A DNA stretch of 64,000 bases, from positions 1-64,000 of the forward strand of contig JAGXSV010000075.1 of the NCBI GenBank assembly GCA_018333605.1, written 5' to 3'. Below, piece by piece: positions 18,091-29,972 of the stretch (its first letter is position 1; every line of letters starts with the position of its first letter). The DNA is from Hydrogenophaga sp. Lineage in GTDB: Bacteria > Pseudomonadota > Gammaproteobacteria > Burkholderiales > Burkholderiaceae_C. Made by a program: the position numbers and the translations under genes. Under the pieces are notes generated by a model, which was not told where the DNA came from, made no database searches, and saw only the letters and a list, made by a program, of their open reading frames with translations.

Positions 18091-19686
18091 ATGCTCGACA
18101 CCAACCTCAAAGCCCAGTTGCAAGCCTATTTGGGCAAGCTGCAGCGCCCCATTCGCCTCATCGCCTCGCTCGACGGCGGCGCCAAGTCGCTGGAACTGCG
18201 TGGTCTGCTGGAAGACATCGCAAGCCTGTCTGACATGGTGACCCTGGACGACAGCGGCTCCGACGCACGCAAGCCCTCGTTTGTGATTGCCCGCGAAGGC
18301 CAAACCTCCGGCGTGCGCTTTGCGGCGATTCCGCTGGGTCACGAATTCACCTCGCTGGTGCTGGCCCTGCTGTGGACCGGCGGCCACCCACCTAAAGTGG
18401 AGCCCGAGGTGCTGGAACAAATCAAGGCGCTGGACGGTGAACACCGCTTCGAGGTGTACATGAGCCTGTCGTGCCACAACTGCCCCGACGTGGTGCAGGC
18501 CGCAGCACTCATGGCCATCTACAACCCCAAGGTGCAAACCGTGGTGATCGACGGCGGTCTGTTCCAGGAAGAAGTGAACCAGCGCCAGGTGATGGCCGTG
18601 CCCATGGTGTTCCAGAACGGCGAGCTGTTTGGCTCGGGCCGCATGACGCTGGAAGAGATCGTGGGCAAGCTCGACGCCAACGCCGGCGACCGCGACGCCG
18701 CCAAGCTCAACGCCAAAGACGCTTTTGACGTGTTGGTGGTGGGCGGTGGCCCCGCCGGTGCCGCGGCTGCGGTGTACGCTGCCCGCAAAGGCATTCGCGT
18801 GGGTGTGGCGGCCGAGCGCTTTGGCGGCCAGACCAACGACACCATGGCCATTGAAAACTACATTTCGGTGCTCGAGACCGACGGTCCCAAGTTCGCCGCA
18901 GCGCTGGAAGCCCAGGTGCGCCACTACGAGGTGGACATCATGAACCTGCAGCGAGCCGACAAGATCGTGCCCGCCACCGAAGCCGGCGGCCTGGTCACCG
19001 TGCACATGGCCAACGGCGGCGTGCTGCAGGCGCGCAGCGTGATCCTGTCCACTGGCGCGCGCTGGCGCAATGTGAACGTGCCCGGTGAGCAGGAATACAA
19101 AAACAAAGGCGTGGCCTACTGCCCGCACTGCGATGGCCCGCTGTTCAAGGGCAAGCGCGTGGCGGTCATCGGCGGCGGCAACTCCGGTGTCGAAGCCGCC
19201 ATTGACCTGGCCGGTGTGGTTTCCCACGTCACGCTGATCGAATTTGCCGACGCCCTGAAGGCCGACGCGGTGCTGGTGAGCAAGCTCAAGAGCCTGCCCA
19301 ACGTGGACATTCATGTGAACGCGCAGACCACCGAGATCACCGGCGCCGACGGCAAGGTGAACGGCCTGGGGTACAAAGACCGCGTCACCGGTGCCGACCA
19401 CCATGTGGCCCTGGAAGGCGTGTTTGTGCAAATTGGCCTGGTGCCCAACACCGAATTCCTCAAGGGCACGGTTGAGCTGAGCCGGTTTGGTGAAATCGTG
19501 GTGGACGCCAAGGGCCACACCAACGTGCCCGGCGTGTTCGCTGCGGGCGACTGCACCACCGTGCCTTACAAGCAGATTGTGATCGCTGCCGGCGAGGGTT
19601 CCAAAGCCGCACTCAGTGCTTTCGATTACCTGATTCGCCAGCCAGTGGTGAACGCAGGCTCAACTGTCGAGGTTGCGTTGGCCTGA
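18091..19686 (+). CDS. ahpF: Alkyl hydroperoxide reductase subunit F
   Basis: 531 aa from ATG 18091 (AAGGAG upstream). The N-terminal double-thioredoxin domain (1-200) has the redox pair in SCHNCPDVV. The thioredoxin-reductase-like part follows: FAD motif [19 protein letters not shown] (about 212-230), the active disulfide [10 protein letters not shown] and NADH motif [19 protein letters not shown]. It passes electrons from NADH to AhpC. A strong terminator follows. Confidence 0.97.
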   Translation: MLDTNLKAQLQAYLGKLQRPIRLIASLDGGAKSLELRGLLEDIASLSDMVTLDDSGSDARKPSFVIAREGQTSGVRFAAIPLGHEFTSLVLALLWTGGHPPKVEPEVLEQIKALDGEHRFEVYMSLSCHNCPDVVQAAALMAIYNPKVQTVVIDGGLFQEEVNQRQVMAVPMVFQNGELFGSGRMTLEEIVGKLDANAGDRDAAKLNAKDAFDVLVVGGGPAGAAAAVYAARKGIRVGVAAERFGGQTNDTMAIENYISVLETDGPKFAAALEAQVRHYEVDIMNLQRADKIVPATEAGGLVTVHMANGGVLQARSVILSTGARWRNVNVPGEQEYKNKGVAYCPHCDGPLFKGKRVAVIGGGNSGVEAAIDLAGVVSHVTLIEFADALKADAVLVSKLKSLPNVDIHVNAQTTEITGADGKVNGLGYKDRVTGADHHVALEGVFVQIGLVPNTEFLKGTVELSRFGEIVVDAKGHTNVPGVFAAGDCTTVPYKQIVIAAGEGSKAALSAFDYLIRQPVVNAGSTVEVALA

Positions 19687-19715
19687 AAACCCAACGTGCT
19701 GACCAATGATTGAAA

Positions 19716-19744
19716 GGGCTTCGGGAAACCGAAGCCCTTTTTTT
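19716..19744 (+). terminator. Rho-independent terminator after ahpF
   Basis: A 9-bp perfect stem GGGCTTCGG / CCGAAGCCC with a GAAA tetraloop, followed by seven T, 30 bases after the ahpF stop. Confidence 0.93.
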
Positions 19745-20151
19745 GGTGCGCCCAGCATGGGCGCACGCCTGCGGGTGCACGTCCCGCCGCAAGTGGACCA
19801 AGACGAGCGAAGCGAAGCGCAACTGCACGAGGGTGGGAGGGGCGAGGCCAGACGGCTTCCCCTGTCCCGATGTGGCGCCTGTCCAGCCTCGGGGTTCTGG
19901 CCGGTACCTGGCCAGCCGCGGCCATCCGGTTGCATGGGTCGCCTCATCGGCTGTCTGCTCTCTTTATCTATCTATTTGCTAGGGGCTTTCCCTAGGGCGA
20001 GCCCGGCGGGGGCCGATCAGCAATTTTGCTGTAAGAAAGCGGCTCCACAGTCGTGCCCGTAATGCCAGCGATCGCAGGGTTGAGGGCATGCAAAACGTGG
20101 CGGCGCAAGCCGTCGAAACAGCAAAAGCATCACTTTGAGGAGATGGCTTTC
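19745..20151. other. 407-bp gene-free region before the first symporter operon
   Basis: No convincing gene on either strand. The left 200 bp are GC-rich; the part from 19960 is richer in AT (TTTATCTATCTATTTGCTAG) and contains a 6-bp inverted repeat CTAGGG-GCTTT-CCCTAG (19979-19995). That repeat may be an operator or leader hairpin for the DUF4212/symporter genes. A good ribosome site (GAGGAG) precedes the ATG at 20152. Confidence 0.5.
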
Positions 20152-20409
20152 ATGACAACTGATAGCAATGCAAAGGCCTACTGGTCGGCAACGCTTGGTC
20201 TGCTGACCAAGGTGTTGATCGTCTGGGCGCTGGTTTCTTACGGCGCAGGCATCCTGTTCGCCCCCATGCTCAACGGCATCCACCTCGGTGGCTACCCACT
20301 GGGCTTCTGGTTCGCCCAGCAGGGTTCCATCTACATCTTCATCATCTTGATCTTCTACTACGCAGTGAAGATGGGTCAGATCGACCGCAAGTTCGGCATG
20401 GACGAATAA
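20152..20409 (+). CDS. DUF4212 small subunit of a sodium:solute symporter
   Basis: 85 aa. Start ATG 20152 is set by GAGGAG nine bases upstream; the ATG at 20143 touches that site. Two membrane segments (VLIVWALVSYGAGILFAPML and SIYIFIILIFYYAVKM) are joined by a loop with GGYPLGFWFAQQG, the family hallmark. Members are encoded directly before VC_2705-type symporters and are named small subunits on that basis. The symporter starts 25 bp downstream, and a paralogous pair lies at 35.2-37.6 kb. Confidence 0.92.
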   Translation: MTTDSNAKAYWSATLGLLTKVLIVWALVSYGAGILFAPMLNGIHLGGYPLGFWFAQQGSIYIFIILIFYYAVKMGQIDRKFGMDE

Positions 20410-20434
20410 AGACTGACCCACAGGACTACACATC

Positions 20435-22291
20435 ATGGAACTTCAAACCCTCACCTACCTGGTCGTTGGTGCCAGCTTCGCGCTGTACCTCGGCATCGCC
20501 TTCTGGGCGCGCGCGGGCAGCACGTCCGAGTTTTACGTGGCCGGCGGCGGTGTGCACCCCGTGACCAACGGCATGGCCACCGCCGCTGACTGGATGTCGG
20601 CCGCGTCCTTCATCTCCATGGCGGGTCTCATTTCCAACATGGGCTACGGCGGCGCCGTGTTCCTGATGGGCTGGACCGGCGGCTACGTGTTGCTGGCCAT
20701 GTTGCTGGCTCCGTACCTGCGCAAGTTTGGCAAGTTCACGGTGCCGGAATTCATCGGTGACCGTTATTACTCGTCCGTTGCCCGTACCGTGGCCGTGGTC
20801 TGCCTGCTGATCATCTGCGTGGTCTACATCGTGGGTCAGATGACCGGCGTGGGCATCACCTTCGCGCGTTTCCTGGGCGTGTCCGCCGATACGGGCATCT
20901 ACATCGGCATGGCCATCGTCTTTGCCTACGCGGTGTTCGGTGGCATGAAGGGCATCACCTACACCCAGGTGGCCCAGTACATCGTGCTGATCATTGCCTA
21001 CACGATTCCTGCGCTGTTCATCTCGCTGAACCTGACCGGCAACTTCATTCCCCAGTTGGGTCTGGGCTCTGACCTCGCCGGTACCGACGTGTCCCTGCTG
21101 TCCAAGCTCGACCAGGTGGTGACCGACCTGGGCTTTGCGCAGTACACCACCCAGGCCGCTGGTTCCACGCTGAACATGGTGTTCTTCACCATCTCGCTGA
21201 TGATCGGTACCGCTGGTTTGCCACACGTGATCATTCGCTTCTTCACCGTGCCCAAAGTGGCTGACGCCCGTTACTCGGCTGGCTGGACGCTGATCTTCAT
21301 CGCGTTGCTGTACACCGTGGCGCCTTCGGTCGGTGCCATGGCCCGCCTGAACCTGCACGGCACCTTCAATAGCAACGTCGGCATCGTCCAGAAGGCCGAT
21401 GGCGGCATGGGCATCGACGCGGCTGTGGTCGCAGCCAAGCCCGACTTGTTCGCGCCCGAAGCCAGCATCAAGTACGAAGACCGTCCTGCTTGGGTGGCTC
21501 GTTGGGAAAAGACCGGTCTGCTGAAGTTCGAAGACAAGAACGGCGACGGCCGCATCCAGTACTACAACGACAAGACCAAGAACGAAGCCGTGATCGCCAA
21601 GGCAGAAGCCGCTGGCTGGAAGGGCAGCGAGCTGACCGTGAACGCCGACATCATCGTGCTGGCCAACCCGGAAATTGCACAGTTGCCCAACTGGGTGATC
21701 GCACTGGTTGCTGCAGGCGCCATGGCGGCTGCGCTGTCCACGGCTGCGGGTTTGCTGTTGGCTATCTCGTCCGCCATCTCGCACGACCTGATCAAGCGCA
21801 CTTTTGTGCCTGACATGAGCGAGAAAAACGAACTGATGGCAGGCAAGATCTCCATGGTGTTTGCCATCATCCTGGCCGGTTACCTGGGTCTGAACCCACC
21901 GGGCTTCGCGGCGGCAACGGTGGCCCTGGCCTTCGGTCTGGCCGCTTCCTCGCTGTTCCCCGCGATCATGATGGGCATTTTCACCAAGACCATCACCGAC
22001 AAGGGCGCCATCGCCGGCATGATCTCCGGCATGTTCGTGACCGCGTTCTATGTGTTCGCCCACCACGGTATCTTCTTCATCAAGGGTACCGAGTACGTGG
22101 AACTGATCGGTGGCCCGAACAGCTTCTTCGGTCTGACCCCAGCTGCTTTCGGCACCGTGGGCGCGATCGTGAACTTCGTGGTCGCCTTCCTGGTCAGCAA
22201 AGTCTCTGGCACCGTGCCGCAGCACGTGCAAGAGATGGTCGAGTCGGTCCGCATCCCCAGGGGAGCGGGTGCCGCTGCCGCGGGCCACTGA
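20435..22291 (+). CDS. Sodium:solute symporter, VC_2705 subfamily (acetate/ActP-related)
   Basis: 618 aa, SLC5/SSSF family, with about 13 predicted membrane helices. Conserved blocks include GMATAADWMSAASFISMAGL (near residue 45) and GLPHVIIRFFTVPK (near 255). A hydrophilic loop around 330-400 contains DKNGDGRIQYYN (Asp367-Asn378), which fits an EF-hand-type calcium loop. Relatives import acetate and other small monocarboxylates with Na+. It pairs with the DUF4212 gene upstream and is followed by a strong terminator, so the two form a unit. The exact substrate is not shown by sequence. Confidence 0.92.
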   Translation: MELQTLTYLVVGASFALYLGIAFWARAGSTSEFYVAGGGVHPVTNGMATAADWMSAASFISMAGLISNMGYGGAVFLMGWTGGYVLLAMLLAPYLRKFGKFTVPEFIGDRYYSSVARTVAVVCLLIICVVYIVGQMTGVGITFARFLGVSADTGIYIGMAIVFAYAVFGGMKGITYTQVAQYIVLIIAYTIPALFISLNLTGNFIPQLGLGSDLAGTDVSLLSKLDQVVTDLGFAQYTTQAAGSTLNMVFFTISLMIGTAGLPHVIIRFFTVPKVADARYSAGWTLIFIALLYTVAPSVGAMARLNLHGTFNSNVGIVQKADGGMGIDAAVVAAKPDLFAPEASIKYEDRPAWVARWEKTGLLKFEDKNGDGRIQYYNDKTKNEAVIAKAEAAGWKGSELTVNADIIVLANPEIAQLPNWVIALVAAGAMAAALSTAAGLLLAISSAISHDLIKRTFVPDMSEKNELMAGKISMVFAIILAGYLGLNPPGFAAATVALAFGLAASSLFPAIMMGIFTKTITDKGAIAGMISGMFVTAFYVFAHHGIFFIKGTEYVELIGGPNSFFGLTPAAFGTVGAIVNFVVAFLVSKVSGTVPQHVQEMVESVRIPRGAGAAAAGH

Positions 22292-22338
22292 TGGCTTAAG
22301 ATGAGCGCCGGGGCTTCGTCCACCGGTGCCCATTGATC

Positions 22339-22372
22339 AAAACCCCGCTGCACCCGTGGCGGGGTTTTTTTT
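22339..22372 (+). terminator. Rho-independent terminator after the first symporter
   Basis: Stem AACCCCGC (22341-22348) / GCGGGGTT (22359-22366) followed by a T run, about 50 bases after the symporter stop. Confidence 0.92.
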
Positions 22373-22475
22373 CAGGCTTGCCCGATGGGCAGGCTGTTCT
22401 GCACAATGCCATCCCGAGGGGTGGGTTGTGCAGAGTTACTTTTGTTCGTGATGGATCTGACTGTGGGATCACTGC

Positions 22476-22844
22476 ATGTTGAGCGTTAATTTGTTCCCTG
22501 TTTTTTTCCTGTTGGCGCTGTTTCCGGTGGCCTTCTTCTGGTTTCGCAGGGTTTACCGCATTTTGGTGAAGCGTGACTTTTCGGAGGTGGCGCTGAAAAA
22601 GGGCCTGCCGCCCCCGAATGCTGAAAAGTACGCACCTTACGAGATGGTGATCAACCTGATCGCGGGCACCGTGATCGTGGGGGTGATCATGGCCGTGTTG
22701 TTCGGACTCCTGGAGTACCAAGCCTGGATTGCTGTGGCCGGATCTACTTTGTGGATCAAGTTGTTTGCTTCATTCGCGCTGGGCCGCCAGGCGCACGGTC
22801 TGGGCCCCAAGACCAAGTCTGAAGGGAACCAGGAGCCCCGGTAG
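22476..22844 (+). CDS. Hypothetical membrane protein, 122 aa
   Basis: ATG start at 22476. The first 25 residues are strongly hydrophobic (LFPVFFLLALFPVAFFWF), followed by a basic stretch and two more hydrophobic segments (LIAGTVIVGVIMAVLFGLL and WIAVAGSTLWIKLFASFAL); the tail is polar and basic. I do not recognise a family. It sits between the symporter terminator and the convergent ppsR gene (40-bp gap), probably as its own unit. The good hydrophobic pattern and lack of an alternative gene make it likely real. Confidence 0.65.
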   Translation: MLSVNLFPVFFLLALFPVAFFWFRRVYRILVKRDFSEVALKKGLPPPNAEKYAPYEMVINLIAGTVIVGVIMAVLFGLLEYQAWIAVAGSTLWIKLFASFALGRQAHGLGPKTKSEGNQEPR

Positions 22845-22884
22845 GCCAGGCCACCAGGAGCGCCTGCTGTGCTGTGCCGGGCGC

Positions 22885-23706
22885 TCAGTACACCAGCCGA
22901 TCCGGTTGTATTTCCTGCAGGATCGTGGTGGCGATCTCTTCGATCGACTTGGTGGTGGTGGACAGCCAGCGAATGCCTTCGCGGCGCATCATGCCCTCGG
23001 CCTCGCTGATCTCCATGCGGCAGTTTTCCAGGCTGGCGTAGCGCGAATTGGGGCGGCGTTCGTTGCGGATTTCGCTCAGGCGCTCGGGTGCAATCGTGAG
23101 GCCGAAGATTTTTTTGCGGTGGGGCACGAGCGCCGGCGGGAGAGCGCGGCGCTCGAAGTCTTCAGGAATGAGCGGGTAGTTTGACGCCTTCAGCCCGTAC
23201 TGCATGGCCAGGTAGAGCGATGTGGGGGTTTTGCCGCTGCGGCTCACCCCCACCAGAATCACGTCGGAGCCCTGCAGGTCGCGGTGGCTCTGGCCGTCAT
23301 CGTGGGCCAGCGAGAAGTTGATGGCTTCGATCCGGTCGTTGTAGGCTTGACTTTTGGAGGCGTCGGAAAAACGCCCCACCCGGTGGTTGGATTTGATGCC
23401 GAGTTCCGCTTCCAGGGGTTCAACAAAGGTGCCGAACATGTCCAGCAGCATGCCCTGGCAGGTTTCTTTCACCACGCGCAACACATCCATGTTGACCACG
23501 GTGGTGAACACCAGCGGCCGTTTGCCCTCCACCTCGGCCGTGTGGTTGATCTGCCGTATGGCCTGGTGAGCCTTGTCCACGCTGTCAATGAAGGGCAGGC
23601 GCACCCGCCGAACCGGCGCTTCAAACTGCGCCAGGATGGCGTTGCCAAAGGTTTCGGCTGTGATGCCGGTGCCGTCAGAGATGAAAAAGACCGTTCGGTT
23701 GGGCAT
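22885..23706 (-). CDS. ppsR: PEP synthase regulatory protein (bifunctional kinase/phosphorylase)
   Basis: 273 aa from ATG 23706, giving [18 protein letters not shown], the typical start; ATG 23721 is five codons upstream. The P-loop [20 protein letters not shown] (about 150-170) marks the DUF299 family. These enzymes inactivate PEP synthase by ADP-dependent phosphorylation of a Thr and reactivate it by phosphate-dependent removal. It is divergent from ppsA (263 bp between the starts), its expected target. Confidence 0.95.
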   Translation of the reverse strand: MPNRTVFFISDGTGITAETFGNAILAQFEAPVRRVRLPFIDSVDKAHQAIRQINHTAEVEGKRPLVFTTVVNMDVLRVVKETCQGMLLDMFGTFVEPLEAELGIKSNHRVGRFSDASKSQAYNDRIEAINFSLAHDDGQSHRDLQGSDVILVGVSRSGKTPTSLYLAMQYGLKASNYPLIPEDFERRALPPALVPHRKKIFGLTIAPERLSEIRNERRPNSRYASLENCRMEISEAEGMMRREGIRWLSTTTKSIEEIATTILQEIQPDRLVY

Positions 23707-23969
23707 GGTGGTACCGGGCATGTGCAAAAGGGAGCTCAAAAGGATTGTGAAAAATTCAAATTCAGCCGTCGTGGCTTTCACGCGCCGGCAGGCGGGTCGC
23801 CGTCTCATCCGGGGCGTGCACCCTACAATCACGGGTGCTGGCTGCAGACCATTATCCTGGCTGCGGCCCCAGATTCAGCCCCGTTGCCCGGTGCCAGACC
23901 CACAACAGAATTACAGGTCTTGAGCTGGTGCGTGGAGCCCCCGGTTTTTTAACCTTGAGGAGTCTTTCC

Positions 23970-26381
<2,412 letters not shown>

Positions 26382-26408
26382 GGCGCGGTTAGACCGGTAA
26401 CGGTGCAC

Positions 26409-26440
26409 AGCGGCGGGGTACAGCCCTTGCCGCTTTTTTG
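26409..26440 (+). terminator. Rho-independent terminator after ppsA
   Basis: Stem AGCGGC (26409-26414) / GCCGCT (26429-26434), with an inner GGG/CCC pairing, followed by a T run, about 28 bases after the ppsA stop. Confidence 0.85.
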
Positions 26441-26532
26441 TTGCGCTGCAGCGTAAGGCGGCGGTCAGTGCCTGGCGCACAATCGTTCACAAGGTGCGCC
26501 CACGGTGCGCGCCCCACAACGAGGAGACACGC

Positions 26533-26763
26533 ATGTTTGAAGGACTGGCCGCACAGCGTTTGGTGGCCCTGTTTTTCGCCGGCTGGGCGCTGCTGAACTT
26601 TCCTTTGCTCGCCCTGTGGGACCACGACGCCCGGGTCTGGGGCTTGCCCTTGTTTCCACTCGCGCTGTTTGTCCTCTGGGCGCTGCTGATTGCGGTGCTG
26701 GCCTGGGTGGTGGAGGGCGGTGCTTCTTCGCACCCATCTGTGCCCCACGAGCGCTTGGACTGA
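26533..26763 (+). CDS. Small two-span membrane protein upstream of the symporter-kinase (CbrX-like position)
   Basis: 76 aa from ATG 26533 (GAGGAG seven bases upstream). Two hydrophobic segments (LVALFFAGWALLNFPLLALW and LPLFPLALFVLWALLIAVLAWVV) with a short loop. The layout resembles the DUF4212/YjcH-type small subunits found before symporters, although the sequence is not clearly the same family. It is 15 bp before the symporter-kinase gene, so the two are surely co-transcribed. Pseudomonas cbrA is likewise preceded by a small gene, cbrX. A role as partner of the sensor's transporter domain is inference. Confidence 0.72.
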   Translation: MFEGLAAQRLVALFFAGWALLNFPLLALWDHDARVWGLPLFPLALFVLWALLIAVLAWVVEGGASSHPSVPHERLD

Positions 26764-26778
26764 CCCGATCGCACCACC

Positions 26779-29550
26779 ATGTTGTCCGCCCCGCTCGTCA
26801 TTGGCGTCTCGTTTGCCTACCTGTTGCTGCTGTTTGCGGTGGCCTATTTTGGCGACTGGCGGGCGGCTCAAGGGCGCTCGATCATTGCCAGCCCGTGGGT
26901 GTATGCCTTGTCGATGGCGGTGTATTGCACCGCCTGGACCTACTTTGGCAGCGTGGGCCGCGCGGCCAATTCCGGGGTGTGGTTCCTGCCGATCTACCTG
27001 GGCCCCATGCTGGCCATGATTTTGGCCTGGATGGTGGTGCGCAAGATGATCCGCATCGCCAAGACCTACCGCATCACCTCCATTGCCGACTTCATTGCCA
27101 GCCGTTACGGCAAGAGCCCGACCCTGGCCGGTCTGGTGACGCTGATCACGGTGGTGGGCATCGTGCCCTACATTGCATTGCAGCTCAAAGCCATTGCCAG
27201 CGGCTACGCGGTGCTCACCTCACCCCTGGGCCAGCCCGCGGTGCAAAGCGCCGACTGGTGGAGCGACAGCACGCTGTATGTGGCGCTGGCACTGGCGGGC
27301 TTCACAATCGTCTTTGGTGCCCGCCACCTGGACAGCACCGAGCGCCACGAGGGCATGGTGGCGGCGATTGCGTTCGAGTCGGTGGTGAAGCTGGTGGCGT
27401 TCATGGCCGTGGGCCTGTTTGTGAGCTTTGGCCTGTTTGCCAGCCCAGCCGCTTTGTTTGAGCAGGCCCACGCCGTGGAAGCGCTGCGCAACCTGCTGCA
27501 GTTTGGGCAGGGCCAACCTTTTCCCTACGCACAGTGGCTGGGCCTGACGCTGCTGGCCATGCTGTCGGTCATTTTTCTGCCGCGGCAATTTCAGGTGATG
27601 GTGGTGGAGAACGTGGACGAACAGCACCTGCGGCGCGCGGTGTGGGCGTTTCCGCTGTACCTGCTGCTGATCAACTTGTTTGTGCTGCCCATCGCCATTG
27701 GCGGCCTGCTGCATTTCGGCCCCGGTGTCATGGACCCGGAAACCTTCATCTTGTCGTTGCCGTTGTCACAGGGACAAAACGCTTTGGCCCTGTTTGCCTT
27801 TGTGGGTGGGTTGTCGGCGGCCACCGGCATGGTGATCGTGGAAGCCATCGCGGTGTCCACCATGGTGTGCAACGATCTGGTGATGCCCATTTTGCTGCGC
27901 ATGCGGCGCTTCGGCGCGCGCGCCAGTGGTGATTTGACGGGCCTGCTGCTGGCTATTCGCCGCTTGGCCATTTTGGGCATTTTGTTGTTGGGCTACCTGT
28001 ACTTTCACCTGGCTGGCGAGGCCTACGCACTGGTCAGCATCGGGCTGATCAGCTTTGCCGCCGTGGCGCAGTTTGCGCCAGCCATGCTGGGGGGCATGTA
28101 CTGGAAGGGTGGCACACGCCACGGCGCGCTCACCGGTCTGTTGCTCGGCTTTGCGTTTTGGGTCTATACCTTGATGCTGCCCTCGCTGGCCAAGTCGGGC
28201 TGGCTGGCAGCCGACTTTCTGGAGCATGGGCCCTGGGGTCTGGTCTGGCTCAAGCCCGAAGCCTTTCTGGGTTTGGTGGGCTTGGACAATCTGAGCCATT
28301 CGCTGTTCTGGAGCTTGCTGGCCAACGTGGGCGGCTACGTCGGCGTGTCGCTGTGGCGCGCGCCTTCGGCCCGCGAAACCAGCCAGGCGTTGTTGTTTGT
28401 GGACGTGTTCAATCGCAAGGCCGGTGCGCGGCCGGTGTTCTGGCAGGGCCGCGCCAAGGTGTCGGCGCTGCTGCCGCTGGCGGGCCGGTTTCTGGGGGCC
28501 GAGCAGGCACAACGCCTGTTTGCCGACTACGCGCGCCGTGTGGGGGTGGCGGGCATTGACGCCATACCCGCAGATGCCCGCCTGGTGCAGTTTGTTGAAA
28601 CCGAACTGACGGGTGCGATTGGCAGCGCGTCCGCACGGGTCATGGTGGCTTCGGTGGTGGAGGAAGAGCCTCTGGATCTGGACGATGTGATGCGCATCCT
28701 GGACGAAGCTTCCCAGTTGCGTGCCTATTCCCATGCGCTGGAAGAAAAGTCGCAGTCGCTGGAGCGGGCCACCGCCGAATTGCGTGAGGCCAATGAAAAA
28801 CTGAAGAGTCTGGACCGCATGAAGGACGATTTCATGTCCTCGGTCACCCACGAATTGCGCACACCCTTGACTTCGATCAGGGCGCTCTCGGAGTTGATGC
28901 GCGACGATAGCGACATGGATCTGGCGCAGCGCCAGCAGTTTCTGGGCATCATCGTGGTGGAAGCTGAACGGCTGAGCCGGTTGGTGAGCCAGGTGCTGGA
29001 CATGGCCAAAATTGAAGCCGGGCACGCCGAGTGGCACAACACCGAGGTGGACATGCGCGAGTTGCTGGAACAAGCCGCTGCCACCATGGGGGAAACCTGC
29101 CGGGAGCGCGGCGTGGCGTTGCAACTGGAGTTGCCCGCCATGGTGCGCCCGCTGTGGGCCGACGCGGACCGGATCACCCAGGTGGTGCTGAACCTGCTGT
29201 CCAACGCGGCCAAATACGCGCCGCGCGGCGCGGGGCGGGTGCAGATGCGCTTGAATGACGAGACGGATGGCATCACGGTGGAGGTTCAGGACAACGGACC
29301 GGGCCTTGCGCAGGATCAGCAGGCGATAGTGTTTGAGAAATTTCGTCAGGTGACGGGCGACGATCATTACCGCCCAGGCGGCACGGGTCTGGGCTTACCC
29401 ATCAGCCGCCAGATCGTGGAGCATTTTGGCGGGCACATGTGGCTGCGGTCGAGCGCTGGGCAGGGCGCTGTATTTGGTTTCTTCTTGCCGCGACGCAACA
29501 CCGGCACTGAAGGCCAGGTGAACGGCGCGTCTGACACACCAGCGACTTGA
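26779..29550 (+). CDS. Hybrid sodium:solute symporter-histidine kinase (CbrA/CrbS type)
   Basis: 923 aa. Residues 1 to about 520 are an SLC5-type transporter domain (GVSFAYLLLLFAVAYFGDWR at the start, about 13 helices). A linker (about 540-650) and a short coiled coil follow, then the dimerisation/phospho-acceptor domain SVTHELRTPLTSIRALSELM (His691) and an HATPase domain with N box VVLNLLSNAAKYA, G1 DNGPGLA and G2 GTGLGLPISRQIVE. All kinase residues look intact. CbrA and CrbS control use of histidine, acetate and other carbon sources. Its frame is followed by a receiver gene (47-bp gap). The transporter half may sense by binding or moving a solute. Confidence 0.92.
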   Translation: MLSAPLVIGVSFAYLLLLFAVAYFGDWRAAQGRSIIASPWVYALSMAVYCTAWTYFGSVGRAANSGVWFLPIYLGPMLAMILAWMVVRKMIRIAKTYRITSIADFIASRYGKSPTLAGLVTLITVVGIVPYIALQLKAIASGYAVLTSPLGQPAVQSADWWSDSTLYVALALAGFTIVFGARHLDSTERHEGMVAAIAFESVVKLVAFMAVGLFVSFGLFASPAALFEQAHAVEALRNLLQFGQGQPFPYAQWLGLTLLAMLSVIFLPRQFQVMVVENVDEQHLRRAVWAFPLYLLLINLFVLPIAIGGLLHFGPGVMDPETFILSLPLSQGQNALALFAFVGGLSAATGMVIVEAIAVSTMVCNDLVMPILLRMRRFGARASGDLTGLLLAIRRLAILGILLLGYLYFHLAGEAYALVSIGLISFAAVAQFAPAMLGGMYWKGGTRHGALTGLLLGFAFWVYTLMLPSLAKSGWLAADFLEHGPWGLVWLKPEAFLGLVGLDNLSHSLFWSLLANVGGYVGVSLWRAPSARETSQALLFVDVFNRKAGARPVFWQGRAKVSALLPLAGRFLGAEQAQRLFADYARRVGVAGIDAIPADARLVQFVETELTGAIGSASARVMVASVVEEEPLDLDDVMRILDEASQLRAYSHALEEKSQSLERATAELREANEKLKSLDRMKDDFMSSVTHELRTPLTSIRALSELMRDDSDMDLAQRQQFLGIIVVEAERLSRLVSQVLDMAKIEAGHAEWHNTEVDMRELLEQAAATMGETCRERGVALQLELPAMVRPLWADADRITQVVLNLLSNAAKYAPRGAGRVQMRLNDETDGITVEVQDNGPGLAQDQQAIVFEKFRQVTGDDHYRPGGTGLGLPISRQIVEHFGGHMWLRSSAGQGAVFGFFLPRRNTGTEGQVNGASDTPAT

Positions 29551-29597
29551 GTCCCGGGGGCCTGGGCGCAGCGCACAACAAACAGAGGAGCACAGGC

Positions 29598-29972
29598 ATG
29601 AGCCAGAAAATACTGATTGCAGACGACGAGCCCAACATCCTGATCTCCCTGGAGTTCTTGATGAAGCGTGAAGGCTACGATGTGGTGGTGGCGCGCGATG
29701 GGCAGGAGGCGGTGGACGCGGTTCTGCGTGAGCGCCCGGCACTCGTGTTGTTGGACGTGATGATGCCCGTCAAGACCGGGTTTGATGTGTGCCACGAGGT
29801 GCGCGCCAACGAGGCCGTGCGCGACACACTCATTGTCATGCTCACCGCCAAGGGGCGGGACACCGATGTGGCCAAGGGTTTGGCCCTGGGCGCCAACGCC
29901 TACATGACCAAGCCGTTTTCAACCAAAGAACTGGTGCAAAAAGTGCGTGAGTTGCTGGGGTCGCCTGCATGA
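29598..29972 (+). CDS. Stand-alone response-regulator receiver (no output domain)
   Basis: 124 aa from ATG 29598 (GAGGAG upstream), a complete CheY-like receiver: acidic pair Asp9-Asp10, phospho-acceptor Asp53 (LLDVMMP), Thr83 and Lys105 (MTKPF). No DNA-binding or enzymatic domain follows, unlike CbrB (NtrC type) or CrbR/ErdR (LuxR type), which pair with similar kinases. The stop overlaps the start of the exonuclease fusion gene (ATGA, 29969-29972). It should receive phosphate from the upstream kinase; its effector may be the next protein or another at a distance. Confidence 0.93.
   Translation: MSQKILIADDEPNILISLEFLMKREGYDVVVARDGQEAVDAVLRERPALVLLDVMMPVKTGFDVCHEVRANEAVRDTLIVMLTAKGRDTDVAKGLALGANAYMTKPFSTKELVQKVRELLGSPA

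Noticed and set aside
19626..19947. Overlapping minus-strand frames of about 95 codons after ahpF
   Set aside because: They run through the ahpF terminator and 3' end, and are Arg/Pro/Gly-rich, as expected for random GC-rich sequence.
20426..22333. A 635-codon minus-strand frame opposite the first symporter
   Set aside because: His/Gly/Asp-rich mirror of the symporter coding sequence with no domain.
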